Origin: BS750m-G28 sp035527235
GTDB taxonomy: Archaea; Thermoproteota; Bathyarchaeia; TCS64
Length of the DNA: 9,680 bases
Assembly: GCA_035527235.1 (NCBI GenBank)
Contig: DATLAV010000070.1
Span: forward strand, 1 to 9,680
Direction: 5' to 3'
The notes below the pieces were generated by a model. It was not told where the DNA came from, did no database searches, and saw only the letters and a program-made list of their open reading frames with translations. The position numbers were made by a program, and so were the translations under genes. Each line of letters starts with the position of its first letter. Within the stretch, counting starts at the first letter, position 1. Positions 1-5,521 of this stretch are shown here, piece by piece.

Positions 1-1
1 C

Positions 2-601
2 CCAGAGTACACCATAGAAGAGATCAAGGCGATGACCCACATCGCTCACAGCTGGGGGCGCAGAGTCATGACCCACTGCTACAACCCAGAGGGTATTAGA
101 AGGTCAGTCTTAGGAGGAGTTGACATCGTAACCCACTGCAACCTAGCCGATGAAGAGTCCATAAGGCTCATGAACCAACACAGGACAATAGTCGTCCCTA
201 CCATGTCAGTATACTACAGGATGACCCAACGCCAACCCGACCGAAACCCAAGTCGGATCGCCGCCAACGTATTCGACGACATCAAGCGACTCTACGATGC
301 GGGACTCACCCTTGCGGTGGGAACAGACGCAAGCGGCCCACCCGCCTTCGGCGAAAACTCGCTCGAACTGGTACTCTACGTCGAGAAAATGGGTCTGAGC
401 TCATTGGAGGCTATAAAAATAGGGACACTGAATGGCGCCAAAGCAATGGGAAGAACCGACCTGGGAACTCTAGAGAAAGGTAAACTCGCTGACATCATAG
501 CCGTCGAAGGAAATCCACTGGACGATATCAAGACAATACATGAAGCGAAAAACATTAAAATGGTAATGAAAGGAGGAGACATCTACAAAAACATCCAGTA
601 A
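2..601 (+). CDS. Metal-dependent amidohydrolase (COG1228-like), C-terminal part
   Basis: This is the C-terminal half of an amidohydrolase cut by the left edge; the frame is already open at base 2, so the first internal ATG at 32 is not the start. The 199 visible residues align with residues 205-417 of the complete paralogue at 2597-3850, so roughly 204 N-terminal residues, including the HxH metal site, lie outside. Visible are the His of VMTHC, the His of VTHCN and the Asp of VGTDASG, the expected metal ligands of the TIM-barrel amidohydrolase fold. The family hydrolyses cyclic amides or dipeptides (imidazolonepropionase and Xaa-Pro/Xaa-Arg dipeptidase relatives); the substrate here is unknown. 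About 55 of the first 78 residues match the paralogue, but this copy lacks its 12-residue proline-rich insertion. Codon use differs sharply: lysine is AAA 9 times and AAG 3 times. Nothing visible is broken. Confidence 0.9.
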   Translation, partial: PEYTIEEIKAMTHIAHSWGRRVMTHCYNPEGIRRSVLGGVDIVTHCNLADEESIRLMNQHRTIVVPTMSVYYRMTQRQPDRNPSRIAANVFDDIKRLYDAGLTLAVGTDASGPPAFGENSLELVLYVEKMGLSSLEAIKIGTLNGAKAMGRTDLGTLEKGKLADIIAVEGNPLDDIKTIHEAKNIKMVMKGGDIYKNIQ

Positions 602-657
602 AAATCCATCATTATTTTAATATTCACAAGCGCGCGCACGCAGTCAAGGTTCTGCTA

Positions 658-837
658 CTATTTGAGACTGGCAACGAAAGCCTTGACTTCACGCTCAAAC
701 TCCTCAGGCTTGTCCTGGGGGATCGCGTGTGTCGCGCCATCAACAACCACAACCCTGAGATCATGAATGCTGGCGCGCAGCCCAGTAAAATAATTCAGAA
801 TCCCAAACCCAATTCTTGTTCTCACTAGAAGCAGCAT
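658..837 (-). pseudogene. Alpha/beta-hydrolase C-terminal remnant
   Basis: The minus strand encodes 59 residues from an ATG at 837 to a TAG at 658-660. The last ~40 residues (from about GLRASIHDL to the end) look exactly like the end of an alpha/beta-hydrolase: a hydrophobic strand VVVVDGATH carrying the catalytic His (residue 37), then a KPEEFEREVKAFVASL final helix. The rest of the fold, with the nucleophile elbow and acid, is absent upstream. The N-terminal ~14 residues come from a 42-bp sequence that is repeated elsewhere (copy at 808-849), so the ATG probably does not belong to the hydrolase. I read this as the remnant of a truncated hydrolase gene. A genuine small protein is possible but less likely. 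The family assignment of the tail is by motif recall. Confidence 0.6.
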
Positions 838-849
838 CTAAGTGGTTTT
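808..849. repeat. 42-bp direct repeat, copy A
   Basis: This matches 1317-1358 at 37 of 42 positions without gaps; four of the five differences are transitions. It lies just beyond the 3' end of the thioredoxin-like gene and at the truncated edge of the alpha/beta-hydrolase remnant. Flanking sequence diverges abruptly on both sides. Read on the minus strand, both copies encode a similar peptide start (MLLLVRTRIG and MLILARTRVG). Confidence 0.75.
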
Positions 850-850
850 A

Positions 851-866
851 AGAAAAAGAAAGAAAT
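851..866 (-). terminator. T-rich terminator of the thioredoxin-like gene
   Basis: On the minus strand this purine-rich stretch reads as a T-rich tract (TTTCTTTCTTTTTCT) beginning a few bases after the stop codon at 870-872. Archaeal RNA polymerase commonly terminates at such U-tracts without a hairpin, and none is seen here. Confidence 0.45.
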
Positions 867-869
867 GTT

Positions 870-1202
870 TTATGAGTCTAGGCTTGTTTGAATGAGTTCC
901 TTCAACCAAGGGATTGTATGGTTGTCGTATCCAAGCGTTCGATCTATCAGTGTTCCGTTTTTATAAACCAGAATCGATGGGACTCCTTTTACTTCATAAG
1001 TAGAGGCGATATGTTTCCACTTGCCATCAACATTGTACTTGCCAAAGGCGCATTTTCCAGCGTACTCTTCAGCCAAATGTTGGATATGAGGGACGAGTTC
1101 CTTGCAATAACTGCATTTGGGTCCCCAGAAGTCGATGACTGCAATGGGGCTCTTCTCGATGAAGTCTTGATAGTTTTCATCAGTAATCTCTGCTACACTC
1201 AT
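870..1202 (-). CDS. Thioredoxin-fold protein with CSYC active site
   Basis: This 110-residue protein has the full length of a single thioredoxin domain and no signal peptide or membrane segment, so it should be cytosolic. The order is as expected: a first strand ending IAVIDFWGPK, the redox motif CSYC at residues 30-33 followed by KELVPHI, and the cis-proline loop KGVPS (Pro75) followed by a strand and YKNGTLIDR. The usual WCGPC is replaced by a Trp-Gly-Pro-Lys lead and a Ser-Tyr dipeptide between the cysteines, closer to glutaredoxin-like CPYC; this should shift redox potential and partner choice. Cys51 is a third cysteine. The ATG at 1202 is preferred because a TATA-like element sits about 36 bases upstream, implying a leader of about 10 bases. 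The gene is monocistronic by spacing and is bracketed by two 42-bp repeats. The role could be general disulfide reduction or reductant for a particular enzyme; no partner is shown by the context. Confidence 0.9.
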   Translation of the reverse strand: MSVAEITDENYQDFIEKSPIAVIDFWGPKCSYCKELVPHIQHLAEEYAGKCAFGKYNVDGKWKHIASTYEVKGVPSILVYKNGTLIDRTLGYDNHTIPWLKELIQTSLDS

Positions 1203-1233
1203 GTTAGTATCTAACGAAAGGATTATTGGAACG

Positions 1234-1241
1234 TATAAAAA
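1234..1241 (-). promoter_or_regulatory. TATA-like box for the thioredoxin-like gene
   Basis: The minus strand reads TTTTTATA here, centred about 36 bases before the ATG at 1202. With the archaeal TATA-to-start spacing of about 26 bases, transcription would begin near 1211, leaving a leader of about 9 bases. No convincing Shine-Dalgarno sequence is seen, consistent with a very short leader. Confidence 0.45.
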
Positions 1242-1316
1242 CTCGACTCACTTGAAGCAAGTTCATAAGGTTATTTGAACGAACAACCTGACAATCCTTC
1301 ATACATTCTTACATTC

Positions 1317-1358
1317 CCCAACTCTTGTCCTCGCTAGAATCAGCATCTGAGTGGTTTT
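1317..1358. repeat. 42-bp direct repeat, copy B
   Basis: This is the partner of copy A at 808-849, in the same orientation and 509 bases away, on the 5' side of the thioredoxin-like gene. The match is 37 of 42 with no gaps. On the minus strand the peptide frame that starts in the repeat stops after 15 codons here, so this copy does not support a conserved gene. Confidence 0.75.
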
Positions 1359-1524
1359 GTGAAGGTTCCAAATGGGTAGAGTATGAGTGGAAAAAATGGT
1401 GTTAGAATTCAGGGTTTTAGGGCTTGATCTTAGCGATTTCGGCTGCGCGCGCATTTAAGACCATTGAGGATCAGGGTTTTTTCTAGCTACTCTGCACGAA
1501 GTTGGGAATTAAGGCTAGAGATTT

Positions 1525-2313
1525 TTATTTATGGGGCTTGCTAAGCAGGCCTATGACATCCTCTTTCTTTAAGGCCTCTACAAATTCGCATAAATTCTCT
1601 AGGAATACCTCCATCTTCGGCTTCATCTTCTCGGCCGAGGCTGTGGAGGCATCTAGTTCTTGGCCAGCAGATCCAAGGAGGCCAGTATCCGTTAAGTCTA
1701 TCGTATCCCAGGGGAACTGGACTCGGCCAACACGGCCCATACCCGTCATTATCAGGCCTCCAAGCTTCTCCTTTTGTTTGGTCTTTGGTGCCCGCTCCAT
1801 CTTGACGAGGTGTGGATGCCAATAGAGGTTCGAACTCGTCTCTCCACCTCCAGCATGTCCTCCCCCTAACTCCATCATCCCAGGCGGAAAAGCCCCTGTG
1901 ACCGAAGCAAAGATACCGCATTTCCTTCTAAGAAAACCCGCGACCTCTAGAAGACTGGGCGTGTTACCACCATGACCATTTACGATAATGATCTTGTTTA
2001 TACCATGGCTTGCCACAGAGAGGGCTATTTCCTGTATATATTCTCTAAACACGGATGGAGGAACCCATAAGGTCCCTGGGAACTGCCTGTGGTGCTCGGA
2101 GACTCCGACGGGTATGACTGGTAAGACAAGGGTATTCGTCCTCTTCCCAACTTCCTTACTCACTGCCTCTGCGTTCAAATAATCTGTACCGAGGGGATTG
2201 TGGGGTCCGTGCTGCTCTGTACTACCCACGGGAAGGATCACGAGATCCAACTCCGCGAAGATTTTCTCAGCATCCGACCAGCTGATTTCAGCTAACTGAA
2301 CCATATGTTCCAC
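1525..2313 (-). CDS. Creatininase-family amide hydrolase
   Basis: This 262-residue protein carries all recognisable blocks of the creatininase (creatinine amidohydrolase) family: LPVGSTEQHGPHNPLGTD at residues 27-44 with metal-binding Glu33, His35 and Asp44; VSEHHRQFPGT at 71-81; VNGHGGN at 111-117 with His114; and GGHAGGGETS at 151-160 with Glu158. The family uses a dinuclear metal site to hydrolyse amide bonds, often in cyclic substrates. Members include creatininase, the mycofactocin peptidase MftE and the archaeal formamide hydrolase ArfB of riboflavin/F420 synthesis. ArfB is somewhat shorter, so I favour a general amidohydrolase, but ArfB is not excluded. The start is ambiguous: GTG at 2313 has an AAGGT six bases upstream, while ATG at 2304 (residue 4) is the more ordinary codon. 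It lies divergent to the complete COG1228 amidohydrolase, suggesting related amide catabolism; that link is inference. Confidence 0.88.
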   Translation of the reverse strand: MEHMVQLAEISWSDAEKIFAELDLVILPVGSTEQHGPHNPLGTDYLNAEAVSKEVGKRTNTLVLPVIPVGVSEHHRQFPGTLWVPPSVFREYIQEIALSVASHGINKIIIVNGHGGNTPSLLEVAGFLRRKCGIFASVTGAFPPGMMELGGGHAGGGETSSNLYWHPHLVKMERAPKTKQKEKLGGLIMTGMGRVGRVQFPWDTIDLTDTGLLGSAGQELDASTASAEKMKPKMEVFLENLCEFVEALKKEDVIGLLSKPHK

Positions 2314-2596
2314 AATTGGACCTTATCTTCAGGATAGTTATTACGTTATCTATTAGAATTTTCGTGAGCGATTGAGATGGTTAATATTTTAGGGATAATA
2401 TCACGCGCGACTCATTTCTGAGTCTCGAATATTCTTGTTCTGTCTAATGTTTTTTCTGATTCACGCGCCAGCGTGCGCGCACCGCTTAATCACAACTGTG
2501 TCAATGTGGGAGGTATGGCAAAAGAGGGCTCCTGAGATCGAATGGAACCTGCAATGATTTGTATTAGTTTGTGTACATTATCAATGTTGACCAGAC
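2314..2596. other. Divergent spacer between creatininase-family and amidohydrolase genes
   Basis: This AT-rich 283-base region should hold both divergent promoters, but I could not single out a convincing TATA box for either. It contains a short perfect hairpin (2409-2424), an octamer TCACGCGC occurring exactly 60 bases apart (2401 and 2461), and the palindrome GTGCGCGCAC at 2473-2482. No credible gene is seen. Confidence 0.5.
2409..2424. repeat. Perfect 6-bp hairpin, TTTC loop
   Basis: GACTCA and TGAGTC are perfect inverted copies separated by TTTC. It lies about 100 bases upstream of the creatininase-family start and about 175 bases upstream of the amidohydrolase start, so it could be an operator or a leader hairpin for the leftward gene. 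The short stem makes chance occurrence quite possible. Confidence 0.35.
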
Positions 2597-3850
2597 ATGA
2601 AAGCGATAAGAGCGGGAACTCTCATTGACGCCAACGGCGTGAAGGACGACCCAATAGTGCTGATCGAGGGCGAGGTGATCACGGATGTGGGCTCTTCCGA
2701 TGAAGTCTCCATCCCATCCGACACCGATGTGATCGACGCACCAGGCCTACACCTGATGCCCGGGATGATCGACTGCCACGTCCACTTCAGCGGCTCCCTC
2801 GTGGGGACGCTGGGCAACTTCAGGGAGCGCTTCGAGACACGCCTCGTCAGGTCCGCTGTCCACGAGACCCGAGCATTGCTCGACGCCGGCTTCACATCGG
2901 TGATGGATGCGGGGGGCGTCACCGGATTCCACGTCAGGGACGCCGTCAACGACGGCGTCGTTCAGGGACCCAGGATAAAGTCCGCCGGCAGGTACATCTC
3001 CGTCACGGGAGGCCACGGAGACACCCACTACCTCCCCCTTGACTGGGTCAAGGAGGGGCGACCCCTCGGGTGGGGGATGGACGGACGGATCGCAGACGGC
3101 GTCGACGAGTGCATGAAGGCGGTCAGAGAGCAGCTGAGAGAGGGCGTGGACTTCATCAAGATCTGCACCAGCGGTGGCGGAGGGAGCCTCAGGGACCCGC
3201 CCGAGATCCCGGAGTACACCTTCGAGGAGCTCAGGGCGATGGTCCACATAGCCCACAGCTGGGGACGGAAGGTGATGGTCCATTGCTATAATCCCGAGGC
3301 GATCAGACGCTCAGTCACGGCTGGGGTCGACCTCGTGAGTCACGCCAACATGGCAGACGCGGAGTCGATAAAGCTCATGAAGGAGCACGGGACCATCGTC
3401 GTACCCACCATGGCCGTCTACCACAGGATGGCGCGACGCCACGCTGAGAGGGGCATCCAGCCTACACCACCCCCGGGGTCAAAACCCCGTGTCAGTAGGA
3501 TGTACGAGACCCTGTTCCAGGACATCAGGAGGATCCACGACGGTGGCATCACCCTCGCCATTGGCACAGACACCATGGGAGGGGGCATGCCCTTCGGAGG
3601 TAACGCTCTGGAACTCGAACTCTACGTCGAGGGTGTGGGACTTGACCCCCTTGAGGCGATACGGATCGGCACGCTGAACGGCGCGAAGGCAATGGGAATG
3701 GAGGAGAGCCTCGGCACCATCGAGCCCGGTAAGCTAGCCGACATCATCGCGGTCTCCGTTGATCCACTGGAGGACATCAAAGGCCTCCAAAAGAATACAA
3801 ACATTAAGCTAGTTATGATGGGCGGCGAGGTCCTCAAGGACATCCTCTAA
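2597..3850 (+). CDS. Metal-dependent amidohydrolase (COG1228-like), complete
   Basis: This 417-residue protein has the usual length and layout of the imidazolonepropionase/dipeptidase branch of the amidohydrolase superfamily. A small beta-sandwich N-terminus (MKAIRAGTLIDANG) leads to a TIM barrel with metal-site motif HVH at residues 61-63 in GMIDCHVHF. Further expected catalytic residues are Lys188 (FIKIC, the likely carbamylated bridging lysine), His229 (VMVHC), His249 (LVSHA) and Asp325 (AIGTD). The C-terminus returns to the sandwich with GKLADIIAV. The family hydrolyses amides, Xaa-Pro or Xaa-Arg dipeptides, or imidazolones, so the substrate is open. Residues about 281-300 form a proline-rich insertion that the neighbouring paralogue lacks. 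Lysine is AAG 13 times and AAA 3 times, the reverse of the paralogue. The ATG at 2597 fits the family N-terminus; no strong Shine-Dalgarno sequence precedes it. The neighbours suggest a small amide-catabolic cluster. Confidence 0.93.
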   Translation: MKAIRAGTLIDANGVKDDPIVLIEGEVITDVGSSDEVSIPSDTDVIDAPGLHLMPGMIDCHVHFSGSLVGTLGNFRERFETRLVRSAVHETRALLDAGFTSVMDAGGVTGFHVRDAVNDGVVQGPRIKSAGRYISVTGGHGDTHYLPLDWVKEGRPLGWGMDGRIADGVDECMKAVREQLREGVDFIKICTSGGGGSLRDPPEIPEYTFEELRAMVHIAHSWGRKVMVHCYNPEAIRRSVTAGVDLVSHANMADAESIKLMKEHGTIVVPTMAVYHRMARRHAERGIQPTPPPGSKPRVSRMYETLFQDIRRIHDGGITLAIGTDTMGGGMPFGGNALELELYVEGVGLDPLEAIRIGTLNGAKAMGMEESLGTIEPGKLADIIAVSVDPLEDIKGLQKNTNIKLVMMGGEVLKDIL

Positions 3851-3856
3851 TTTTTT
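3851..3856 (+). terminator. T-tract terminator of the amidohydrolase
   Basis: A run of six T immediately follows the TAA stop at 3848-3850, as expected for archaeal U-tract termination. Its place between convergent genes supports the reading. Confidence 0.5.
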
Positions 3857-3930
3857 ATCATCATTGTCCAGAATTGATCAGTGCTGTCAGACGCGGTTAA
3901 CTACGCAGAGATAGAGGTAACCAAGTTCTG

Positions 3931-3948
3931 AAAATAAAAGGGGAAAAA
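3931..3948 (-). terminator. T-rich terminator of ftsZ
   Basis: On the minus strand this reads as CTTTTTCCCCTTTTATTTT, two to three T-runs starting about ten bases after the ftsZ stop. It converges on the amidohydrolase terminator about 80 bases away. Confidence 0.5.
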
Positions 3949-3957
3949 GGTAGATGT

Positions 3958-5076
3958 TCAGCTCAGCTTGAAGGGGCTCTCTATGTCGTAGAGTCCCATA
4001 TCAATGTTGAGGGGGGTCTCCGGTGCGGCGAAGGGCTCCATCTGGTAGAGCTTCACCGTGGGGACGTCGTAGCCGCTCACCAGCTGAGGGGATCGGATGC
4101 CCGTCAGTACCAGGGTTACCCTGAGAATGTCGCCCATGTCTGGGTCGACGCGTGCACCCCAGATCACCATCGCCTTGTCGTCCATCAGCTCCGTGACGCA
4201 CTCCGCCGCCCTGACGGCCTCGCCGAGGCTCATGTCGGGGCCGCCGCTCACGTGGATGAGGGCACCGTCCGCGCCCGAGTAGTCGACGTCCAGCAGCATG
4301 TGGTCAAGAGCGTTTCTGGCAGCCTCCTCTGCCCGGTTGGACCCGTTACTCTGGCCCATCCCGACTATGGCGACGTCGCCCTTGGTCATGATGGTACGGA
4401 AGTCGGCGAAGTCGAGGTTGATAAGGCTCGGGAGCGCGATGGTCTCCACGATACCCTTCACCATGTTCGCGAGGATGCTGTCGGCGAAGGTGAACGCCGT
4501 GTTTATCGGCAGCTCGGGAACCAGGTCCATCAGCTTGTTGTTGTCGATGATGACCGTAGTGTGGGTCGTCTTCCTGATCTTGTTGAGGCCATCCAGCGCG
4601 TAGTCGAACCGCCCTTTCTCGTGCCTGAAGGGCATGGTGACAACACCGACGACGATGGCACCCCTCTCCTTGGCCAGCTCGGCGACCACGGGGGCGGCGC
4701 CAGTCCCCGTGCCACCCCCCATTCCGGCTGTGATGAAGACGATGTCGGTGCCCGTGACTAGTCTCTCGATCTGGTCCGCGCTCTCCAGCATCGCATCCCT
4801 GCCTACGCCAGGCATGTTCCCGGCCCCTAGGCCCCTCGTGATCTTCTCCCCGATTAGTATCTTCTTGTCGGCATGAACGTTGTTGAGGTGCTGCACGTCA
4901 GTGTTGATGGCGATGCACTCGGCACCCACCATACCTGACTTCATCAACCTGTCAACAGTGTTGTTGCCGCAGCCACCCACGCCTATGATGATGATCTGAC
5001 ACTCACCGGGCCTCCTGAGCCCCTTCTCATCAACTTCGTGGCGTGTCCAGCTCAGCGCTTTCTCCATGAGAACCAT
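3958..5076 (-). CDS. ftsZ: Cell division GTPase FtsZ (archaeal, FtsZ2-like)
   Basis: FtsZ is the tubulin homologue that polymerises with GTP into the cytoplasmic division ring. From the ATG at 5076 the protein has 372 residues. Visible are the first nucleotide loop GVGGCGNN (32-39), INTD (57-60), the tubulin signature GGGTGTG (120-126) and the T7 synergy loop NLDFADF with catalytic Asp222 and Asp225. The C-terminal domain follows with LLDVDYSGADGALIHVSGG and VIWGARVD, then a short tail ending MGLYDIESPFKLS. Phrases such as TAGMGGGTGTGAAPVVA and PSLINLDFAD resemble archaeal FtsZ2 more than FtsZ1 as I recall them. The frame stays open to a TTG at 5121, which would add 15 residues. I prefer the ATG at 5076 because a GGAGG lies eight bases before it, inside that extension. 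The gene stands alone, divergent to a methylthiotransferase across a long structured spacer. Confidence 0.96.
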   Translation of the reverse strand: MVLMEKALSWTRHEVDEKGLRRPGECQIIIIGVGGCGNNTVDRLMKSGMVGAECIAINTDVQHLNNVHADKKILIGEKITRGLGAGNMPGVGRDAMLESADQIERLVTGTDIVFITAGMGGGTGTGAAPVVAELAKERGAIVVGVVTMPFRHEKGRFDYALDGLNKIRKTTHTTVIIDNNKLMDLVPELPINTAFTFADSILANMVKGIVETIALPSLINLDFADFRTIMTKGDVAIVGMGQSNGSNRAEEAARNALDHMLLDVDYSGADGALIHVSGGPDMSLGEAVRAAECVTELMDDKAMVIWGARVDPDMGDILRVTLVLTGIRSPQLVSGYDVPTVKLYQMEPFAAPETPLNIDMGLYDIESPFKLS

Positions 5077-5084
5077 TTCCAATG

Positions 5085-5089
5085 CCTCC
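5085..5089 (-). promoter_or_regulatory. Shine-Dalgarno site deciding the ftsZ start
   Basis: The minus strand reads GGAGG here, eight bases before the ATG at 5076. The alternative TTG at 5121 has no comparable site, so the site favours the shorter 372-residue FtsZ. Confidence 0.6.
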
Positions 5090-5311
5090 ACAGATATCAC
5101 CGCGAAGCGTTGTCGCTCCAAGTCTCAGATTGTCTCATCTGAATAGGTAATATCTGATCCGACCATAACTAACTGCGATCACCTAATAACATCTGGGAAA
5201 CGAAGGACTACTGAATTTAACAGAATTAAATTAAAATGTAGACCAACAGGAACAGTGATTTATGTTTTTATGCATTTTTTATTGAAAACCTTCCGAAAAA
5301 GCTCAAAAAAT

Positions 5312-5363
5312 GGTCCTTTAGAAGGAGTTAGAAGGGAAAAAAGGACCCAGTAACAACCCTTCT
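5312..5363. repeat. Two interleaved perfect inverted repeats (possible H-type pseudoknot)
   Basis: GGTCCTTT (5312-5319) pairs perfectly with AAAGGACC (5340-5347). AGAAGGG (5330-5336), inside that loop, pairs perfectly with CCCTTCT (5357-5363) beyond it. The two stems interleave without sharing bases, so as RNA they could form together as an H-type pseudoknot with loops of 10, 3 and 9 bases. Loop geometry was not modelled. As DNA they could be overlapping operator sites. Which strand is transcribed here is unknown. Confidence 0.45.
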
Positions 5364-5385
5364 TTTAACATATAAAGTTAAAAGA
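5361..5385. promoter_or_regulatory. TATA-like element inside a 9-bp inverted repeat
   Basis: TCTTTTAAC (5361-5369) and GTTAAAAGA (5377-5385) are perfect inverted copies; the 7-base centre ATATAAA forms a TATA-like element readable on either strand. A repressor or activator dimer bound here would control TATA access. On the plus strand it would start RNA near 5400, and on the minus strand near 5347, within the pseudoknot-like region, giving ftsZ a leader of about 270 bases. Confidence 0.45.
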
Positions 5386-5432
5386 TATCAGTGAGATTCT
5401 TCGGGATTATCAAAACGAAACATAAAAAATTA

Positions 5433-5441
5433 CTTATAAAC
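5433..5441 (+). promoter_or_regulatory. TATA-like box upstream of the methylthiotransferase
   Basis: CTTATAAAC fits an archaeal TATA box. With the usual spacing, RNA would begin near 5463, about 10 bases before the first ATG (5474). Confidence 0.4.
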
Positions 5442-5471
5442 AACCGTTAGCTTCGATATTTTCGAACAATA

Positions 5472-5503
5472 AGATGCCAATCATAAGCACTCATCAGGCA
5501 TCT
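5472..5503 (+). repeat. Leader hairpin before the methylthiotransferase
   Basis: AGATGCC (5472-5478) and GGCATCT (5497-5503) form a perfect 7-bp stem with an 18-base loop. It would lie near the 5' end of RNA started from the TATA box at 5433-5441 and would bury the only ATG of the leader. Confidence 0.35.
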
Positions 5504-5521
5504 CCAGCACCATTTATTTAG
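5474..5521 (+). other. 15-codon leader ORF or out-of-frame 5' end of the next gene
   Basis: ATG at 5474 opens a short frame (MPIISTHQASPAPFI) that ends at TAG 5519-5521, overlapping a GAGGAG purine tract. It is the only ATG in the leader. One additional T in the ATTTA at 5516-5520 would join it in frame to the methylthiotransferase. It may therefore be the true 5' end of that gene disrupted by a one-base error or mutation. An independent leader peptide is the alternative. No homology was recognised. Confidence 0.25.

Larger units (their letters stand above)
1203..1524. other. Spacer between thioredoxin-like and creatininase-family genes
   Basis: These 322 bases hold the thioredoxin-like promoter (1234-1241), repeat copy B (1317-1358) and a 10-base perfect palindrome TGCGCGCGCA at 1444-1453. 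CAGGGTTTT occurs twice, near 1409 and 1469. I see no coding frame of credible length and no tRNA-like fold. Confidence 0.6.

Noticed and set aside
888..1214. Plus-strand frame of 108 codons opposite the thioredoxin-like gene
   Set aside because: Its product shows no family features, while the minus strand encodes a complete thioredoxin fold with redox motif and cis-proline.
808..1358. Insertion sequence around the thioredoxin-like gene
   Set aside because: No transposase, no terminal inverted repeats and no target-site duplication are seen; only the two direct repeats are supported.
2515..2535. Six-codon ORF after GGGAGGT upstream of the complete amidohydrolase
   Set aside because: The purine tract is only one base from the ATG, too close for a ribosome site, and such short frames occur by chance.
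2747..3283. Long minus-strand open frame of 178 codons
   Set aside because: It lies wholly inside the amidohydrolase, opposite a strongly supported protein with all metal ligands; GC-rich third positions open antisense frames. The same applies to 4252-4761 (+), 6012-6683 (-), 7217-7666 (-) and 7341-7952 (-).
3895..3922. GGTTA/TAACC inverted repeat between the amidohydrolase and ftsZ
   Set aside because: A 5-bp stem with an 18-base loop is expected by chance; the T-tracts explain termination better.
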